Source: Oscillospiraceae bacterium
Lineage (GTDB): Bacteria > Bacillota > Clostridia > Oscillospirales > UBA929
DNA length: 64,000 nucleotides
Assembly (NCBI GenBank): GCA_009782475.1
Contig: WRIZ01000003.1
Coordinates: 1-64,000, forward strand
Direction: 5' to 3'
Within the stretch, counting starts at the first letter, position 1. Every line of letters starts with the position of its first letter. Shown piece after piece: positions 53,628 through 62,148 of the stretch. The notes beneath the pieces were generated by a model. It did no database searches and was not told the DNA's origin. It saw only the letters and a program-made list of their open reading frames with translations. The translations under genes and the position numbers were made by a program.

Positions 53628-53688
53628 ATACATCCAGCAGTTGGGTGGTGTGTCGGCGGTCTTTGTCCCCCGAGAGGGGGTGATGCTA

Positions 53689-53763
53689 TTGAGAATACTT
53701 ACAGAGCTTCGCAAAACGATCCAAGCTCTGACCAATCTCATTAAGGCAATAAAAACAAAGTAA
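53689..53763 (+). CDS. Small basic peptide, candidate type I toxin (locus C)
   Basis: 24 codons from a TTG at 53689 with GAGGGGG about 8 bases upstream; an in-frame ATG at 53683 is too close to that site. The peptide is a cationic amphipathic helix (RILTELRKTIQALTNLIKAI then KTK). The ribosome site is buried in a CCCCC-GAGA-GGGGG hairpin (53667-53680). The TAA stop is in the first arm of the next hairpin. It resembles the locus A peptide in charge and Leu/Ile spacing. Confidence 0.58.
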   Translation: MRILTELRKTIQALTNLIKAIKTK

Positions 53764-53843
53764 CCGCCCCCGAGCTAAGGTTGGCGGTTACTTTGTAATC
53801 CACTAATTTCGAGGCGAAGACCGTATGGTGCGCCGCCCCTTCT
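53747..53843 (-). ncRNA. Predicted antisense RNA of locus C
   Basis: Minus strand promoter TTGACA (53878-53873), 17-base spacer, TATACT (53855-53850), start near 53843 inside the right inverted repeat, ending after the hairpin at 53755-53796. About 95 bases, overlapping the 3' end of the small ORF. Predicted only. Confidence 0.6.
53755..53796. terminator. Hairpin at the end of locus C small ORF
   Basis: A 14-bp perfect stem (53755-53768/53783-53796) with a 14-base loop. On the minus strand it is followed by TTTTTATT, so it should stop the antisense RNA; on the plus strand the T tract is poor. The loop and stem align with the locus B hairpin (GTAACCG-C-CCCC ... AAGG-T-GGCGGTTAC). Confidence 0.8.
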
Positions 53844-53901
53844 GCTGGCAGTATAGCATAAATCACAACCCCTGTCAAGGGGAAAGAAAGGCTGGAATCA
53901 T

Positions 53902-54249
53902 ATGACGCTGTCCAAAGTCAAAGAGCTGCTGGGGGCGGAAATCCTCTGCGGTGAAAGCAACATGGAGCAAGAGATTCTTTCGGCCTGCGGCTCGGATATG
54001 ATGAGCGATGTTTTGGCGTTTGTCAAGGAACAGTCGATGCTGCTGACCGGGCTTGTCAACCCGCAGGTGATGCGTACCGCCGAAATGATGGATATGCGCT
54101 GCATCGTCTTTGTGCGCGGCAAACGGCCAGACCAACCCATGCTTGACCTTGCCGAAAGCCACGGGATGGTCGTGATGAATACCCCTCTGCGTATGTACCC
54201 GTCCTGCGGGCGGTTGTATGAGGCCGGACTCAAGGGAGAGAACGCCTGA
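53902..54249 (+). CDS. DRTGG-domain protein of the hydrogenase operon
   Basis: 115 residues, a single DRTGG-like domain: LSKVKELLGAEILCGESNME, SDMMSDVLAFVKEQSMLLTG, and AEMMDMRCIVFVRGKRPDQP. DRTGG domains are often ligand-sensing parts of regulatory proteins. First gene of a tight cluster leading to the [FeFe] hydrogenase. It overlaps the next gene by one base (TGATG). Role inferred from position. Confidence 0.75.
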   Translation: MTLSKVKELLGAEILCGESNMEQEILSACGSDMMSDVLAFVKEQSMLLTGLVNPQVMRTAEMMDMRCIVFVRGKRPDQPMLDLAESHGMVVMNTPLRMYPSCGRLYEAGLKGENA

Positions 54250-54662
54250 TGGTCACCGAACGCTACATTGTCAAAGGCGATGATTTTCAGGCGGCAGGCA
54301 GCGCGTCGAGCGCGATGAAGCAGATGCTCCGCGGCGCGGGCGTACCGATGGAGGTCATTCGCCGCGCCGCCATTTGTATGTATGAAGGCGAAATCAACAT
54401 GGTCATCCACGCCCGGGGCGGCGAGGCCGAGGTTTCGTTTGACGGCCAAGAGATCACCATGAAGCTGTCCGACAACGGCTCGGGCATTGAAAACCCCCAG
54501 CTTGCCCTGAAAGAGGGCTGGTCAACCGCCACCGACGAAATTCGCGGCCTCGGGTTCGGAGCCGGGATGGGGCTGCCCAATATGAAGCGCAATTCCGATG
54601 ACCTGACCATCGAAAGCGTCCCCGGCAAAGGGACGACCATTGTGATGAAGATAAAGGTGTGA
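54249..54662 (+). CDS. RsbW-like ATP-binding protein (HATPase_c)
   Basis: 137 residues of the GHKL fold. The N box is atypical (CMYEGEINMVIHARGG), the G1 box is LSDNGSGIENPQLAL, and G2 is GLGFGAGMGLPNM. Such proteins act as anti-sigma factors or kinases. Nested between the two DRTGG-type genes, it may form a switch with them that senses redox state or metabolites for the hydrogenase. Confidence 0.8.
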   Translation: MVTERYIVKGDDFQAAGSASSAMKQMLRGAGVPMEVIRRAAICMYEGEINMVIHARGGEAEVSFDGQEITMKLSDNGSGIENPQLALKEGWSTATDEIRGLGFGAGMGLPNMKRNSDDLTIESVPGKGTTIVMKIKV

Positions 54663-54666
54663 CCGT

Positions 54667-55005
54667 ATGACCGTCCAAGAACTTGTGAACGCCATCAACC
54701 TCACCATTCTCTCCGGCGACGGGGAAGCCCTGTCCCGCCCGGCGGAGGGCGGCTACTGCGGCGACCTTTTGAGTTGGGTGATGGGGCGCGCCCCGCGGAA
54801 CGGGGTTTGGATCACCATCATGAGCAACCTCAACGTCGCGGCGGTGGCCGAGCTGGCCGACATTGCCTGCGTCATTTTGGCCGAAGGCGTCGCGCCCGAT
54901 CCGCCGCTTTTGGAGCGGGCGAAAAACGACAACATCGCGCTGCTGCAAAGCAAAGAACCCGCTTTCGCGCTGGCGGGAAAAATCCACGCTTTGATTCATG
55001 GATAA
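54667..55005 (+). CDS. Second DRTGG-like protein
   Basis: 112 residues. TVQELVNAINLTILSGDGEA and CGDLLSWVMGRAPRNGVWIT follow the same strand-helix pattern as the DRTGG protein at 53902-54249, at low identity. It overlaps the PHP gene by 8 bases. Role unknown beyond its fixed place in the cluster. Confidence 0.65.
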   Translation: MTVQELVNAINLTILSGDGEALSRPAEGGYCGDLLSWVMGRAPRNGVWITIMSNLNVAAVAELADIACVILAEGVAPDPPLLERAKNDNIALLQSKEPAFALAGKIHALIHG

Positions 55006-55675
55006 ATTTTACGACCTGCATATCCACTCCTGTCTCTCCCCCTGCGCCGAAGACGACATGACCCCGGGCAACATCTGCGCGATGGCCGCGCTGGCCGGGC
55101 TGGAGATCGCCGCGCTGACCGACCACAACTCCTGCGGCAATGTCCGTCCTTTTATCAAACGGGCTGAGGAAAACGGCTTGATCGGTGTGCCGGGGATGGA
55201 ACTGACGACGCGGGAGGAAATCCATATCGTCTGCCTCTTCCCCGATTGCGGCGCGGCGGAGCGGTTTTCAGGCTATGTCTCCGAACGGCTGCCGGATATT
55301 CCGAACAGGCCGGACATATTTGGTCGTCAACTCTACATCGGAAATGACGATGAACCGCTTAGGGAAGAACCGCGCTTGCTGCTCAACGCCGCCGACATCG
55401 GCGTTTATGAAGCCGCCGCGCTTATAGAGGGGTACGGCGGAATCGCTTATCCGGCGCATATTGACCGCGACGCTTTTTCGCTGCTGACGGTTCTAGGAAT
55501 ATGGGACGACGCGCTGGGGTTTTCGCTCACCGAACGCACCGCCGAAGGGTTATCATTACCCTACATCATCAGTTCCGACGCGCATAGGCTGGAAGCCATC
55601 CCCGACCCGTCAAGGAAACTGAAAATTTCCGCCCCGACGGCGCAGGCCGTTATTGACGCGCTGAAATCGTTGTGA
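54998..55675 (+). CDS. PHP-domain metal-dependent phosphoesterase
   Basis: 225 residues. PHP motifs: DLHIHSCLSPCAEDD (two His), LTDHNSCGN (Asp-His), GVPGMELTTREEIH (Glu, His), AHIDRDAFS and SSDAHRLEAI. The family hydrolyses phosphoesters, for example in histidinol phosphate or nucleotides. Conserved next to hydrogenase genes in Clostridia; substrate unknown. Confidence 0.88.
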   Translation: MDKFYDLHIHSCLSPCAEDDMTPGNICAMAALAGLEIAALTDHNSCGNVRPFIKRAEENGLIGVPGMELTTREEIHIVCLFPDCGAAERFSGYVSERLPDIPNRPDIFGRQLYIGNDDEPLREEPRLLLNAADIGVYEAAALIEGYGGIAYPAHIDRDAFSLLTVLGIWDDALGFSLTERTAEGLSLPYIISSDAHRLEAIPDPSRKLKISAPTAQAVIDALKSL

Positions 55676-55715
55676 TATACTGTTCGTTGAGTGTAAACAA
55701 GAGAGGATGATTCTT

Positions 55716-56213
55716 TTGCCAAATACCAAAACCGCCGTTCCGTTCTCCTCGACGCCCGAGCAAATGAAGGCGCTTGACGCCGTGATTGCCAAACACAAAG
55801 GGCAAGCCGGCGCGACCATGCCGGTATTGCAGGAGGCTCAGGAGATTTTCGGCTACCTGCCCGAGGAAGTGCAGCTGATCGTCGCCGAAGGCCTCGGTCT
55901 CAGCCTGAGCGAGGTTTACGGCGTTGTGAGCTTTTACACCCAGTTTTCCGTCAACCCCAAGGGGCAGAAGCAGATCGCCGTCTGCATGGGTACAGCTTGC
56001 TATGTCAAGGGAGCCAAAGAGATTTTAGAGAAAATTGAAAAAATCGTCGGCTGTAAGGCCGGCGGGATCACCCCGGACGGCATGTTCTCCATCGACGCTA
56101 CCCGCTGCATCGGCGCCTGCGGTTTGGCTCCCGTCATCACCATCGACGGCGACGTCTACGGGCGGCTGGAGCTGGATCAGATCGACGGTATTTTAGCCAA
56201 ATACATGAAATGA
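55716..56213 (+). CDS. NuoE-like [2Fe-2S] subunit of the hydrogenase
   Basis: 165 residues from a TTG at 55716; an ATG at 55707 touches the SD (GAGAGG) and is less likely. Thioredoxin-like ferredoxin with CMGTACYVKGAKEILEK and RCIGACGLAP: four Cys for one [2Fe-2S]. With the NuoF-like and HydA subunits it makes an NAD-linked hydrogenase (HydC-like role). It overlaps the next gene by 4 bases. Confidence 0.92.
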   Translation: MPNTKTAVPFSSTPEQMKALDAVIAKHKGQAGATMPVLQEAQEIFGYLPEEVQLIVAEGLGLSLSEVYGVVSFYTQFSVNPKGQKQIAVCMGTACYVKGAKEILEKIEKIVGCKAGGITPDGMFSIDATRCIGACGLAPVITIDGDVYGRLELDQIDGILAKYMK

Positions 56214-56746
56214 AGGATTTATCCCTCAGCATTCTCGACATTGTGATGAACAGCGTCAAGGCCGAAGCCTCGCTGATCGAAATCACCCTTGAAGACGACG
56301 GCAACCTCTTCTCGGTACATATCGCCGACAACGGCTGCGGTATGGACGAAGCCTTTTTGGCCCGGGTGACCGACCCCTTTACCACGACACGCACCACCCG
56401 AAACGTGGGGATGGGCGTCCCGCTCTTCAAGCTGGCCGCCGAACAGGCCGGGGGGACGTTCTCGATCACAAGCGAGCCGGGCAAGGGGACGGAACTGACC
56501 GCTTCCTTTGAGCAGAACCACTTGGACAAACCCCCGCTCGGCGATATGGCGGCAACCGTCACGACATTGATCCAAGGTTCGCCCGACGTAGACTTTTCCT
56601 ACCGCCATGCAACGCCCAAAGGCGAAGCGTCGCTGGATACGCGGGAACTGCGGGAAACCTTAGACGGAGTCCCTCTAGATACCCCTGATGTTTTGAGTTG
56701 GATACAAGATAGTCTCTGTGAGGAAGAAAGGATGATCCAAACATGA
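56210..56746 (+). CDS. Second GHKL ATP-binding protein in the hydrogenase operon
   Basis: 178 residues. The N box is DIVMNSVKAEASLIEITLED, G1 is IADNGCGMDEAFLARV, the ATP lid is DPFTTTRTTRNVGMGVPLFK, and G2 is EPGKGTELTASF. It is a stand-alone histidine-kinase-like ATPase domain without sensor or His-phosphate part. ATGA overlap with both neighbours. It may modulate or assemble the hydrogenase; no direct evidence. Confidence 0.82.
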   Translation: MKDLSLSILDIVMNSVKAEASLIEITLEDDGNLFSVHIADNGCGMDEAFLARVTDPFTTTRTTRNVGMGVPLFKLAAEQAGGTFSITSEPGKGTELTASFEQNHLDKPPLGDMAATVTTLIQGSPDVDFSYRHATPKGEASLDTRELRETLDGVPLDTPDVLSWIQDSLCEEERMIQT

Positions 56747-57117
56747 AAAGCATAGAAGAACTCAAAAAGATACGCGAACAGACCTTAAAAACCATCAACC
56801 TGCGCAAGGAAGACGGCGAAGACGCCGTCCGCATCGTGGTCGGCATGGCAACCTGCGGCATCGCCGCCGGAGCCCGCCCAGTTTTGGCGGCCTGTTTAGA
56901 CGAAGTGAGCAAACGCAACCTCGCCAACGTCTCGGTGACGCAGACCGGCTGCATCGGCGTCTGCCGCCTTGAACCCATCATCGAGGTCTATGTCCCGGGT
57001 CAGGAAAAGGTGACCTACGTCAGCATGGACGAGGATAAAGCACGGCGGGTCATCCACGAACACATCGTGAACAATAAGGTCGTCACCGAGCTGACGATAG
57101 GAGCGGAGGGAGCATAA
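56743..57117 (+). CDS. Small [2Fe-2S] thioredoxin-like ferredoxin
   Basis: 124 residues. VVGMATCGIAAGARPVLAAC and TQTGCIGVCRLEPIIEVY supply the four Cys. It resembles the separate ferredoxin subunit of NAD-dependent hydrogenases and the N-terminal domain of NuoF-like HydB. It overlaps the NuoF-like gene by one base. Confidence 0.9.
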   Translation: MKSIEELKKIREQTLKTINLRKEDGEDAVRIVVGMATCGIAAGARPVLAACLDEVSKRNLANVSVTQTGCIGVCRLEPIIEVYVPGQEKVTYVSMDEDKARRVIHEHIVNNKVVTELTIGAEGA

Positions 57118-58910
57118 TGCAGTTGATCAGGTCGCATATCTTGGTCTGCGCCGGAACGGGCTGCCACGCGTCTAAAAGCGACGAAGTCATCGAAAGCCTC
57201 AACAAATGGCTGATCGAAGAGAAGATGGACAAAGAAGCCAAAGTCATCAAGACGGGCTGCTTTGGTCTGTGCGCGCTCGGCCCCATCGTCGTCGTCTATC
57301 CCGAAGGGGCTTTCTATTCCCATGTGAAGCCGTCCGACGCCGAGGTGATCGTCAAGGAGCATATCGTCAAAGGGCGTCTTGTCACCCGCCTTCTTCACGA
57401 CGACCACAAACCGACCGGCGAAGTCGCGGCGTCGCTCAGCGACACCGATTTTTACCGGAGCCAGCTGCGCATCGCTTTGCGCAACTGCGGCATCATCAAC
57501 CCCGAATCCATCGACGAATACATCGCTTTCGAGGGTTATTCGGCGTTGGCCAAAGCCCTGACCGAGCAGAAACCCGAGGAGATCATCGACATCATCCTCA
57601 AAAGCGGGCTGCGCGGGCGCGGCGGCGCGGGATTCCCCACCGGGCGCAAATGGCAATTCGCCGCGGGAGCCCCCGGTGACGTGAAATATGTTGTCTGCAA
57701 CGCCGACGAAGGAGACCCGGGTGCCTTTATGGATCGTTCGGTTCTGGAAGGCGACCCGCACAGCCTCCTTGAAGCCATGACCATTGCCGGATACGCCGTC
57801 GGGGCGAATCAGGGTTATATTTACATACGCGCCGAATACCCCATTGCCGTCGAGCGGCTGCAAATTGCCATCCAACAGTCGAAAGAATACGGCTTTTTGG
57901 GGGATAATATCTTCGGCACAGGGTTCAAATTTGATTTGGAGATCCGTCTCGGCGCGGGAGCCTTCGTCTGCGGCGAGGAAACGGCTCTGCTCACCAGCAT
58001 TGAGGGCAACCGCGGCGAACCCCGCCCCCGCCCGCCCTTCCCGGCGGTCAAGGGATTGTTCGGAAAACCGACCCTGCTCAGCAATGTTGAATCCTACGCC
58101 AATGTCCCGTGGATTCTGCAAAACGGCTGGGAAGCCTTTGATAAAATCGGCACGGCTACCTCTAAAGGAACGAAAATCTTCGCCCTCGGCGGCAAGATCA
58201 CCAACACCGGCTTGGTCGAAGTCCCGATGGGAACCACCCTCCGCACCGTGGTGGAAGAGATCGGCGGCGGCTGCCCCGGCGGCAAGGCCTTCAAGGCGGC
58301 ACAGACCGGCGGCCCTTCGGGCGGCTGTATCCCCGCTTCGCTGATCGATACCCCGATCGACTACGAATCCTTGACAGCCATCGGCTCGATGATGGGTTCG
58401 GGCGGACTGATCGTCATGGACGAGGACAACTGCATGGTGGACATTGCCCGCTACTTCCTCGATTTCACCGTGGACGAATCCTGCGGGAAATGCACCCCCT
58501 GCCGCATCGGCACCAAGCGGATGTGCCAAATCCTGGATAAGATCACCGAGGGCAACGGCACGATGGAAGACATCGAACTGCTGGAAGACCTGTGCAAGCA
58601 CATTGCCAAAAACAGCCTGTGCGCCCTCGGCCAAACGGCTCCCAACCCGGTGCTTTCGACCCTGCGTTATTTCCGCGATGAATATGAAGCGCATGTGCGC
58701 GAGAAGAAATGCCCGGCCGGTATCTGCAAGCACCTGCTGACCTACACCATCAACGACAAGTGCATCGGCTGCACCGCCTGCGCCCGCGTCTGCCCCGCCG
58801 AAGCGATCTCGGGCAAGGTGAAGGAAAAGCATGTCATCGACCCGGCAAAATGTATCAAATGCAACGCTTGCATGGACAAATGCAAGTTCAGTGCCATAGA
58901 GAAAGGGTGA
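57117..58910 (+). CDS. NuoF/HydB-like flavin and Fe-S subunit of NAD-linked hydrogenase
   Basis: 597 residues. N-terminal [2Fe-2S] thioredoxin-like domain (CAGTGCHASKS near residue 10). The NuoF core has GLRGRGGAGFPTGRKW and NADEGDPGAFMDR for NADH and FMN, and CGKCTPCRIGTKRM plus a later Cys for [4Fe-4S]. The C-terminal 2x[4Fe-4S] ferredoxin has CIGCTACARVCPAEA and CIKCNACMDKCKFSA. It passes electrons between NADH and HydA. Confidence 0.96.
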   Translation: MQLIRSHILVCAGTGCHASKSDEVIESLNKWLIEEKMDKEAKVIKTGCFGLCALGPIVVVYPEGAFYSHVKPSDAEVIVKEHIVKGRLVTRLLHDDHKPTGEVAASLSDTDFYRSQLRIALRNCGIINPESIDEYIAFEGYSALAKALTEQKPEEIIDIILKSGLRGRGGAGFPTGRKWQFAAGAPGDVKYVVCNADEGDPGAFMDRSVLEGDPHSLLEAMTIAGYAVGANQGYIYIRAEYPIAVERLQIAIQQSKEYGFLGDNIFGTGFKFDLEIRLGAGAFVCGEETALLTSIEGNRGEPRPRPPFPAVKGLFGKPTLLSNVESYANVPWILQNGWEAFDKIGTATSKGTKIFALGGKITNTGLVEVPMGTTLRTVVEEIGGGCPGGKAFKAAQTGGPSGGCIPASLIDTPIDYESLTAIGSMMGSGGLIVMDEDNCMVDIARYFLDFTVDESCGKCTPCRIGTKRMCQILDKITEGNGTMEDIELLEDLCKHIAKNSLCALGQTAPNPVLSTLRYFRDEYEAHVREKKCPAGICKHLLTYTINDKCIGCTACARVCPAEAISGKVKEKHVIDPAKCIKCNACMDKCKFSAIEKG

Positions 58911-58965
58911 GCGGCGGCGCGCCGCGGCGAATGTTTATTGAGCGTAGAAAGGACGGATAGTCTGT

Positions 58966-60723
58966 ATGGCTGATATAATCAAACTGAAAATCAACGGAAT
59001 CGAGGTCGAGGCTCCGCAGGGCGCGACCATCCTCGAAGCCGCCCGGCTGGCCGGCATCGAGATCCCCACCCTCTGCTATATGAAGGAGATCAACGCCATC
59101 GGCTCCTGCCGCATCTGCGTGGTTGAGGTCAAGGGCGGGCGCGGCTTGGCCGCCGCCTGCGTCTTCCCGGCCGCCGACGGCATGGAGGTGTTTACCAACA
59201 CCGAAGCCGTTGCCGATTCCCGGCGCGGGACGCTGGAACTGATGCTCTCCAACCACCGGATGGACTGCCTCACCTGCCTGCGCAGCCAAAGCTGCGAGCT
59301 TCAGAACCTGTCGAAAACCCTCGGCGTGGACAAAGTGCGGTATCCGCTCGACAACCAAGAACCCGAGCTGGAAACCTCGGCTCCGCATCTGACCCGCGAC
59401 AACTCCAAGTGCATCCTCTGCCGCCGCTGCGTGGCCGTCTGCAAGAAGAATCAGGACGTCGCCGTCATCGGCCCCAACGACCGCGGTTTTGCCACCCATA
59501 TCGGCTGTGCTTTTGACCGCGACCTGGCCGAATCACCCTGCGTCTCCTGCGGTCAGTGTATCGTCGCCTGCCCCACCGGGGCTTTGACCGAACGCGACCA
59601 AACGCAAGAGGTTTGGGACGCATTGGCCGACCCGGACAAACACGTTGTCGTCGGGGCCGCTCCGTCGGTTCGCGTCACGCTGGGCGAATGCTTCGGGATG
59701 CCGGTCGGTGAGAACACCGAAGGGAAGATGTTCGCCGCCCTCCGCCGCCTCGGATTCGATAAAGTCTTCGACGTCGACACGACCGCCGACCTCACCATCA
59801 TGGAAGAGGCCAACGAGTTTATCGAGCGGGTTCAAAACAAAGGGAAGCTGCCGCTGATCACCTCCTGTTCGCCCGGCTGGGTGAGCTACTGCGAACGGTA
59901 TTATCCCGAGTTTTTGGATAACCTTTCGACCTGCAAATCCCCGCAGCAGATGTTCGGGGCGATGGTCAAAACCTATTACGCGCAAAAAGCGGGCATTGAC
60001 CCCAAAAACGTTTTCGTCGTCACCATCATGCCCTGCACGGCCAAGAAATACGAAATCCTCCACCGCGACTCCGCTATCAAAGGATTGCCCGACGTCGACG
60101 TCGCCCTGACCACCCGCGAACTCGGCCGCATGATCGAGCGCGCCGGATTGATGTATGCCGATCTGCCCGATGAGAAGCCCGACCCTGCCTTCAGCGAATA
60201 TACCGGCGCGGGTGTCATCTTCGGCGCGACAGGCGGCGTGATGGAAGCGGCTCTGCGCACCGCCGCCGACACCCTGACCGGGCAGGAGCTGAAGAGCGTT
60301 GATTACAACGGCGTGCGCGGGCTGGAAGGCGTTAAGGAAGCGAGTGTAGACGTTGCGGGACTGAAAGTCAACGTCGCCGTCGCGTCCGGCACAGCCAACG
60401 CCAAAAAACTGCTCGACATGGTCAAGAGCGGCGAGAAAGACATCCATTTCATCGAGATCATGGGCTGCCCCGGCGGCTGCGTCAACGGCGGCGGCCAGCC
60501 TGTCCAGCCGATGGGGTTGAAAAACTTCACCGACGTCCGCGCCGCCCGCGCCAAATCCCTCTACGATATGGACAAAGGCAATCCGCTGCGCAAAAGCCAT
60601 GACAGCCCGCTGATGAAGACGGTTTACAAAGACTTTCTAGGCGAGCCGGGCAGCCGCAAGGCGCACGACGTCCTGCACACCCATTATCACAAAACGGAGA
60701 AATACCCGGGCGTGAAGGTCTAA
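58966..60723 (+). CDS. hydA: [FeFe] hydrogenase catalytic subunit, NAD-linked type
   Basis: 585 residues. N-terminal [2Fe-2S] domain (CYMKEINAIGSCRICVVEV), a His-Cys cluster region (HRMDCLTCLRSQSCELQ), two [4Fe-4S] motifs (CILCRRCVAVCKK, CVSCGQCIVACPTG), then the H-cluster motifs: L1 TSCSPGWV near 300, L2 MPCTAKKYE at 355, L3 MGCPGGCVNGGGQP at 499. It makes or oxidises H2 in the cytoplasm with the NuoE/NuoF-like partners. Whether it bifurcates with ferredoxin cannot be told here. SD AAAGGACGG. Confidence 0.97.
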   Translation: MADIIKLKINGIEVEAPQGATILEAARLAGIEIPTLCYMKEINAIGSCRICVVEVKGGRGLAAACVFPAADGMEVFTNTEAVADSRRGTLELMLSNHRMDCLTCLRSQSCELQNLSKTLGVDKVRYPLDNQEPELETSAPHLTRDNSKCILCRRCVAVCKKNQDVAVIGPNDRGFATHIGCAFDRDLAESPCVSCGQCIVACPTGALTERDQTQEVWDALADPDKHVVVGAAPSVRVTLGECFGMPVGENTEGKMFAALRRLGFDKVFDVDTTADLTIMEEANEFIERVQNKGKLPLITSCSPGWVSYCERYYPEFLDNLSTCKSPQQMFGAMVKTYYAQKAGIDPKNVFVVTIMPCTAKKYEILHRDSAIKGLPDVDVALTTRELGRMIERAGLMYADLPDEKPDPAFSEYTGAGVIFGATGGVMEAALRTAADTLTGQELKSVDYNGVRGLEGVKEASVDVAGLKVNVAVASGTANAKKLLDMVKSGEKDIHFIEIMGCPGGCVNGGGQPVQPMGLKNFTDVRAARAKSLYDMDKGNPLRKSHDSPLMKTVYKDFLGEPGSRKAHDVLHTHYHKTEKYPGVKV

Positions 60724-60724
60724 T

Positions 60725-62134
60725 ATGTCAGTATCCAGGCTGTTCAACCGGTCTTACCGCGATCATATCCGCGACAGCGAGACCCTCAGGCTGTTGAATA
60801 TCATCATACTATCGGTGGCGGTGGGCATGTTTATGTTCACCGCCATTGGCGGCGCGGCGTTCACCGGGTATGCCTCGGCTCTCGGGGCGGGGGAGTTTAC
60901 CTTCGGGCTGATCTCCGCCCTCCCGGTTTTGGCCAGCCTGCTCCAGCTTCCTGTCTCCTTCCTTGTCCAGCGGAACGGGAGATTCAAACAGTTTTTCATG
61001 GTTGGCGGCGTTGTTCAGCGTTGTTCATGGATTCTTGCGGCGTTTATCCCGGTGTTCTTCCCGATTGGGGATTCAAGGCTTTGGATGCTGATCGTTCTGG
61101 TTACATTGGCGGCGATGGGCGGCGCGTTTGTGTCTATCTCCCATATGTCGCTGATGGCTTCGGTCGTGCCGATCGACATCCGCGGGCGGTATATCACGAC
61201 GAGGCAGCGGGTCTCGACCGCCAGCTCGCTGGTGGCCGGGCTGGGCATCGCGTTTGTGTTAGACCACGCCCCGGGTTTTATGGGGTATACCATCGTCTTT
61301 GCGGTGGGCGGCGTCTGCGGATTGATCGACATCCTAATGTACGCGCCCTATAAGTTCGATAAAATCCCGAAGGCGGTGGAGGGTTCTTCGTTCAGCAAAG
61401 GGCTGAAAGCCTGTTTCACCACGGCAAAATCCCGCAACTGGCTGCTCTTTTGGGTGTTTTGGAGTTTCACCGTCAACCTCAGCGCGCCCTTCTTCGGCAA
61501 ATACGCCATTGATAAACTCTCTCTCTCCTACATAAGCATCATCCTCGCCGGGCAGATTGTGGCCAACTCGCTCACCCTGCTCGTCGTCTCCCGCTGGGGC
61601 GTCTTCCTCGACCGCTACGGCGGCACGGCAACCATGATGATCTCGGCCACCATGTCAACCATCTTCATCGGGGTATGGCTCTTTGCCGTCCCGGGCAGCA
61701 TATGGCCGCTCTTCCTCTTCAACTTTTTCGGCGGCTTCTTTTGGTGCGCCAACGAGGCCTGTATGGTCAACATGCAGTTCTCGCACACACCCGAGAACGG
61801 ACGCCCGATCGCCATCGCCGTCTACGCCGTCCTCACCTCAGTGGCGACGGCGGCGGCCTTTATCTGCGGCGGAGCTTTGCTGGAGGCGTTGGCTCCGTTG
61901 ATGGAGAATGCCGGGCGGGTTTTCGCCGGGACGCCGTTTGACCATTATAAGCTGGTGTTCAGCGGCACGATGGTCTTGCGGCTGATCGTCATTGCCGTCT
62001 TTCTGCCCCGCGTTTGGAACGAAAAGGGGCTGACCCTCCGCGCCGCCTATGTCAAAGCGTTCAAACACGCCCACTCCAAGTGGTCGATAGAGATTTCCCG
62101 CCTGCGCATCTTCCACCGCAAACCAAAACGTTGA
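60725..62134 (+). CDS. Major facilitator superfamily transporter
   Basis: 469 residues with about 12 hydrophobic segments. The intracellular loop after helix 4 has VVPIDIRGRYITTRQR, a variant of the MFS loop motif. It starts one base after hydA, so it is probably transcribed with the hydrogenase operon. The substrate is not inferable. C-terminal tail is basic. Confidence 0.85.
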   Translation: MSVSRLFNRSYRDHIRDSETLRLLNIIILSVAVGMFMFTAIGGAAFTGYASALGAGEFTFGLISALPVLASLLQLPVSFLVQRNGRFKQFFMVGGVVQRCSWILAAFIPVFFPIGDSRLWMLIVLVTLAAMGGAFVSISHMSLMASVVPIDIRGRYITTRQRVSTASSLVAGLGIAFVLDHAPGFMGYTIVFAVGGVCGLIDILMYAPYKFDKIPKAVEGSSFSKGLKACFTTAKSRNWLLFWVFWSFTVNLSAPFFGKYAIDKLSLSYISIILAGQIVANSLTLLVVSRWGVFLDRYGGTATMMISATMSTIFIGVWLFAVPGSIWPLFLFNFFGGFFWCANEACMVNMQFSHTPENGRPIAIAVYAVLTSVATAAAFICGGALLEALAPLMENAGRVFAGTPFDHYKLVFSGTMVLRLIVIAVFLPRVWNEKGLTLRAAYVKAFKHAHSKWSIEISRLRIFHRKPKR

Positions 62135-62148
62135 CAGGGTGTGATACA

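Larger units (their letters stand above)
53634..53848. repeat. Inverted repeats flanking small-ORF locus C
   Basis: CCAGCAG (53634-53640) is exactly reversed at 53842-53848, and CGGTCTT (53657-53663) at 53817-53823. The bases between can pair mostly through G-U wobbles in an RNA spanning both arms. Same layout as loci A and B. Confidence 0.8.

Noticed and set aside
57015..58832. 605-codon open frame on the minus strand
   Set aside because: It lies exactly opposite the NuoF/HydB-like gene, whose Cys motifs and neighbours prove its frame. High-GC genes here often leave the opposite strand open.
59533..60600. 355-codon open frame on the minus strand
   Set aside because: It mirrors the hydrogenase gene, whose H-cluster motifs establish the true frame.
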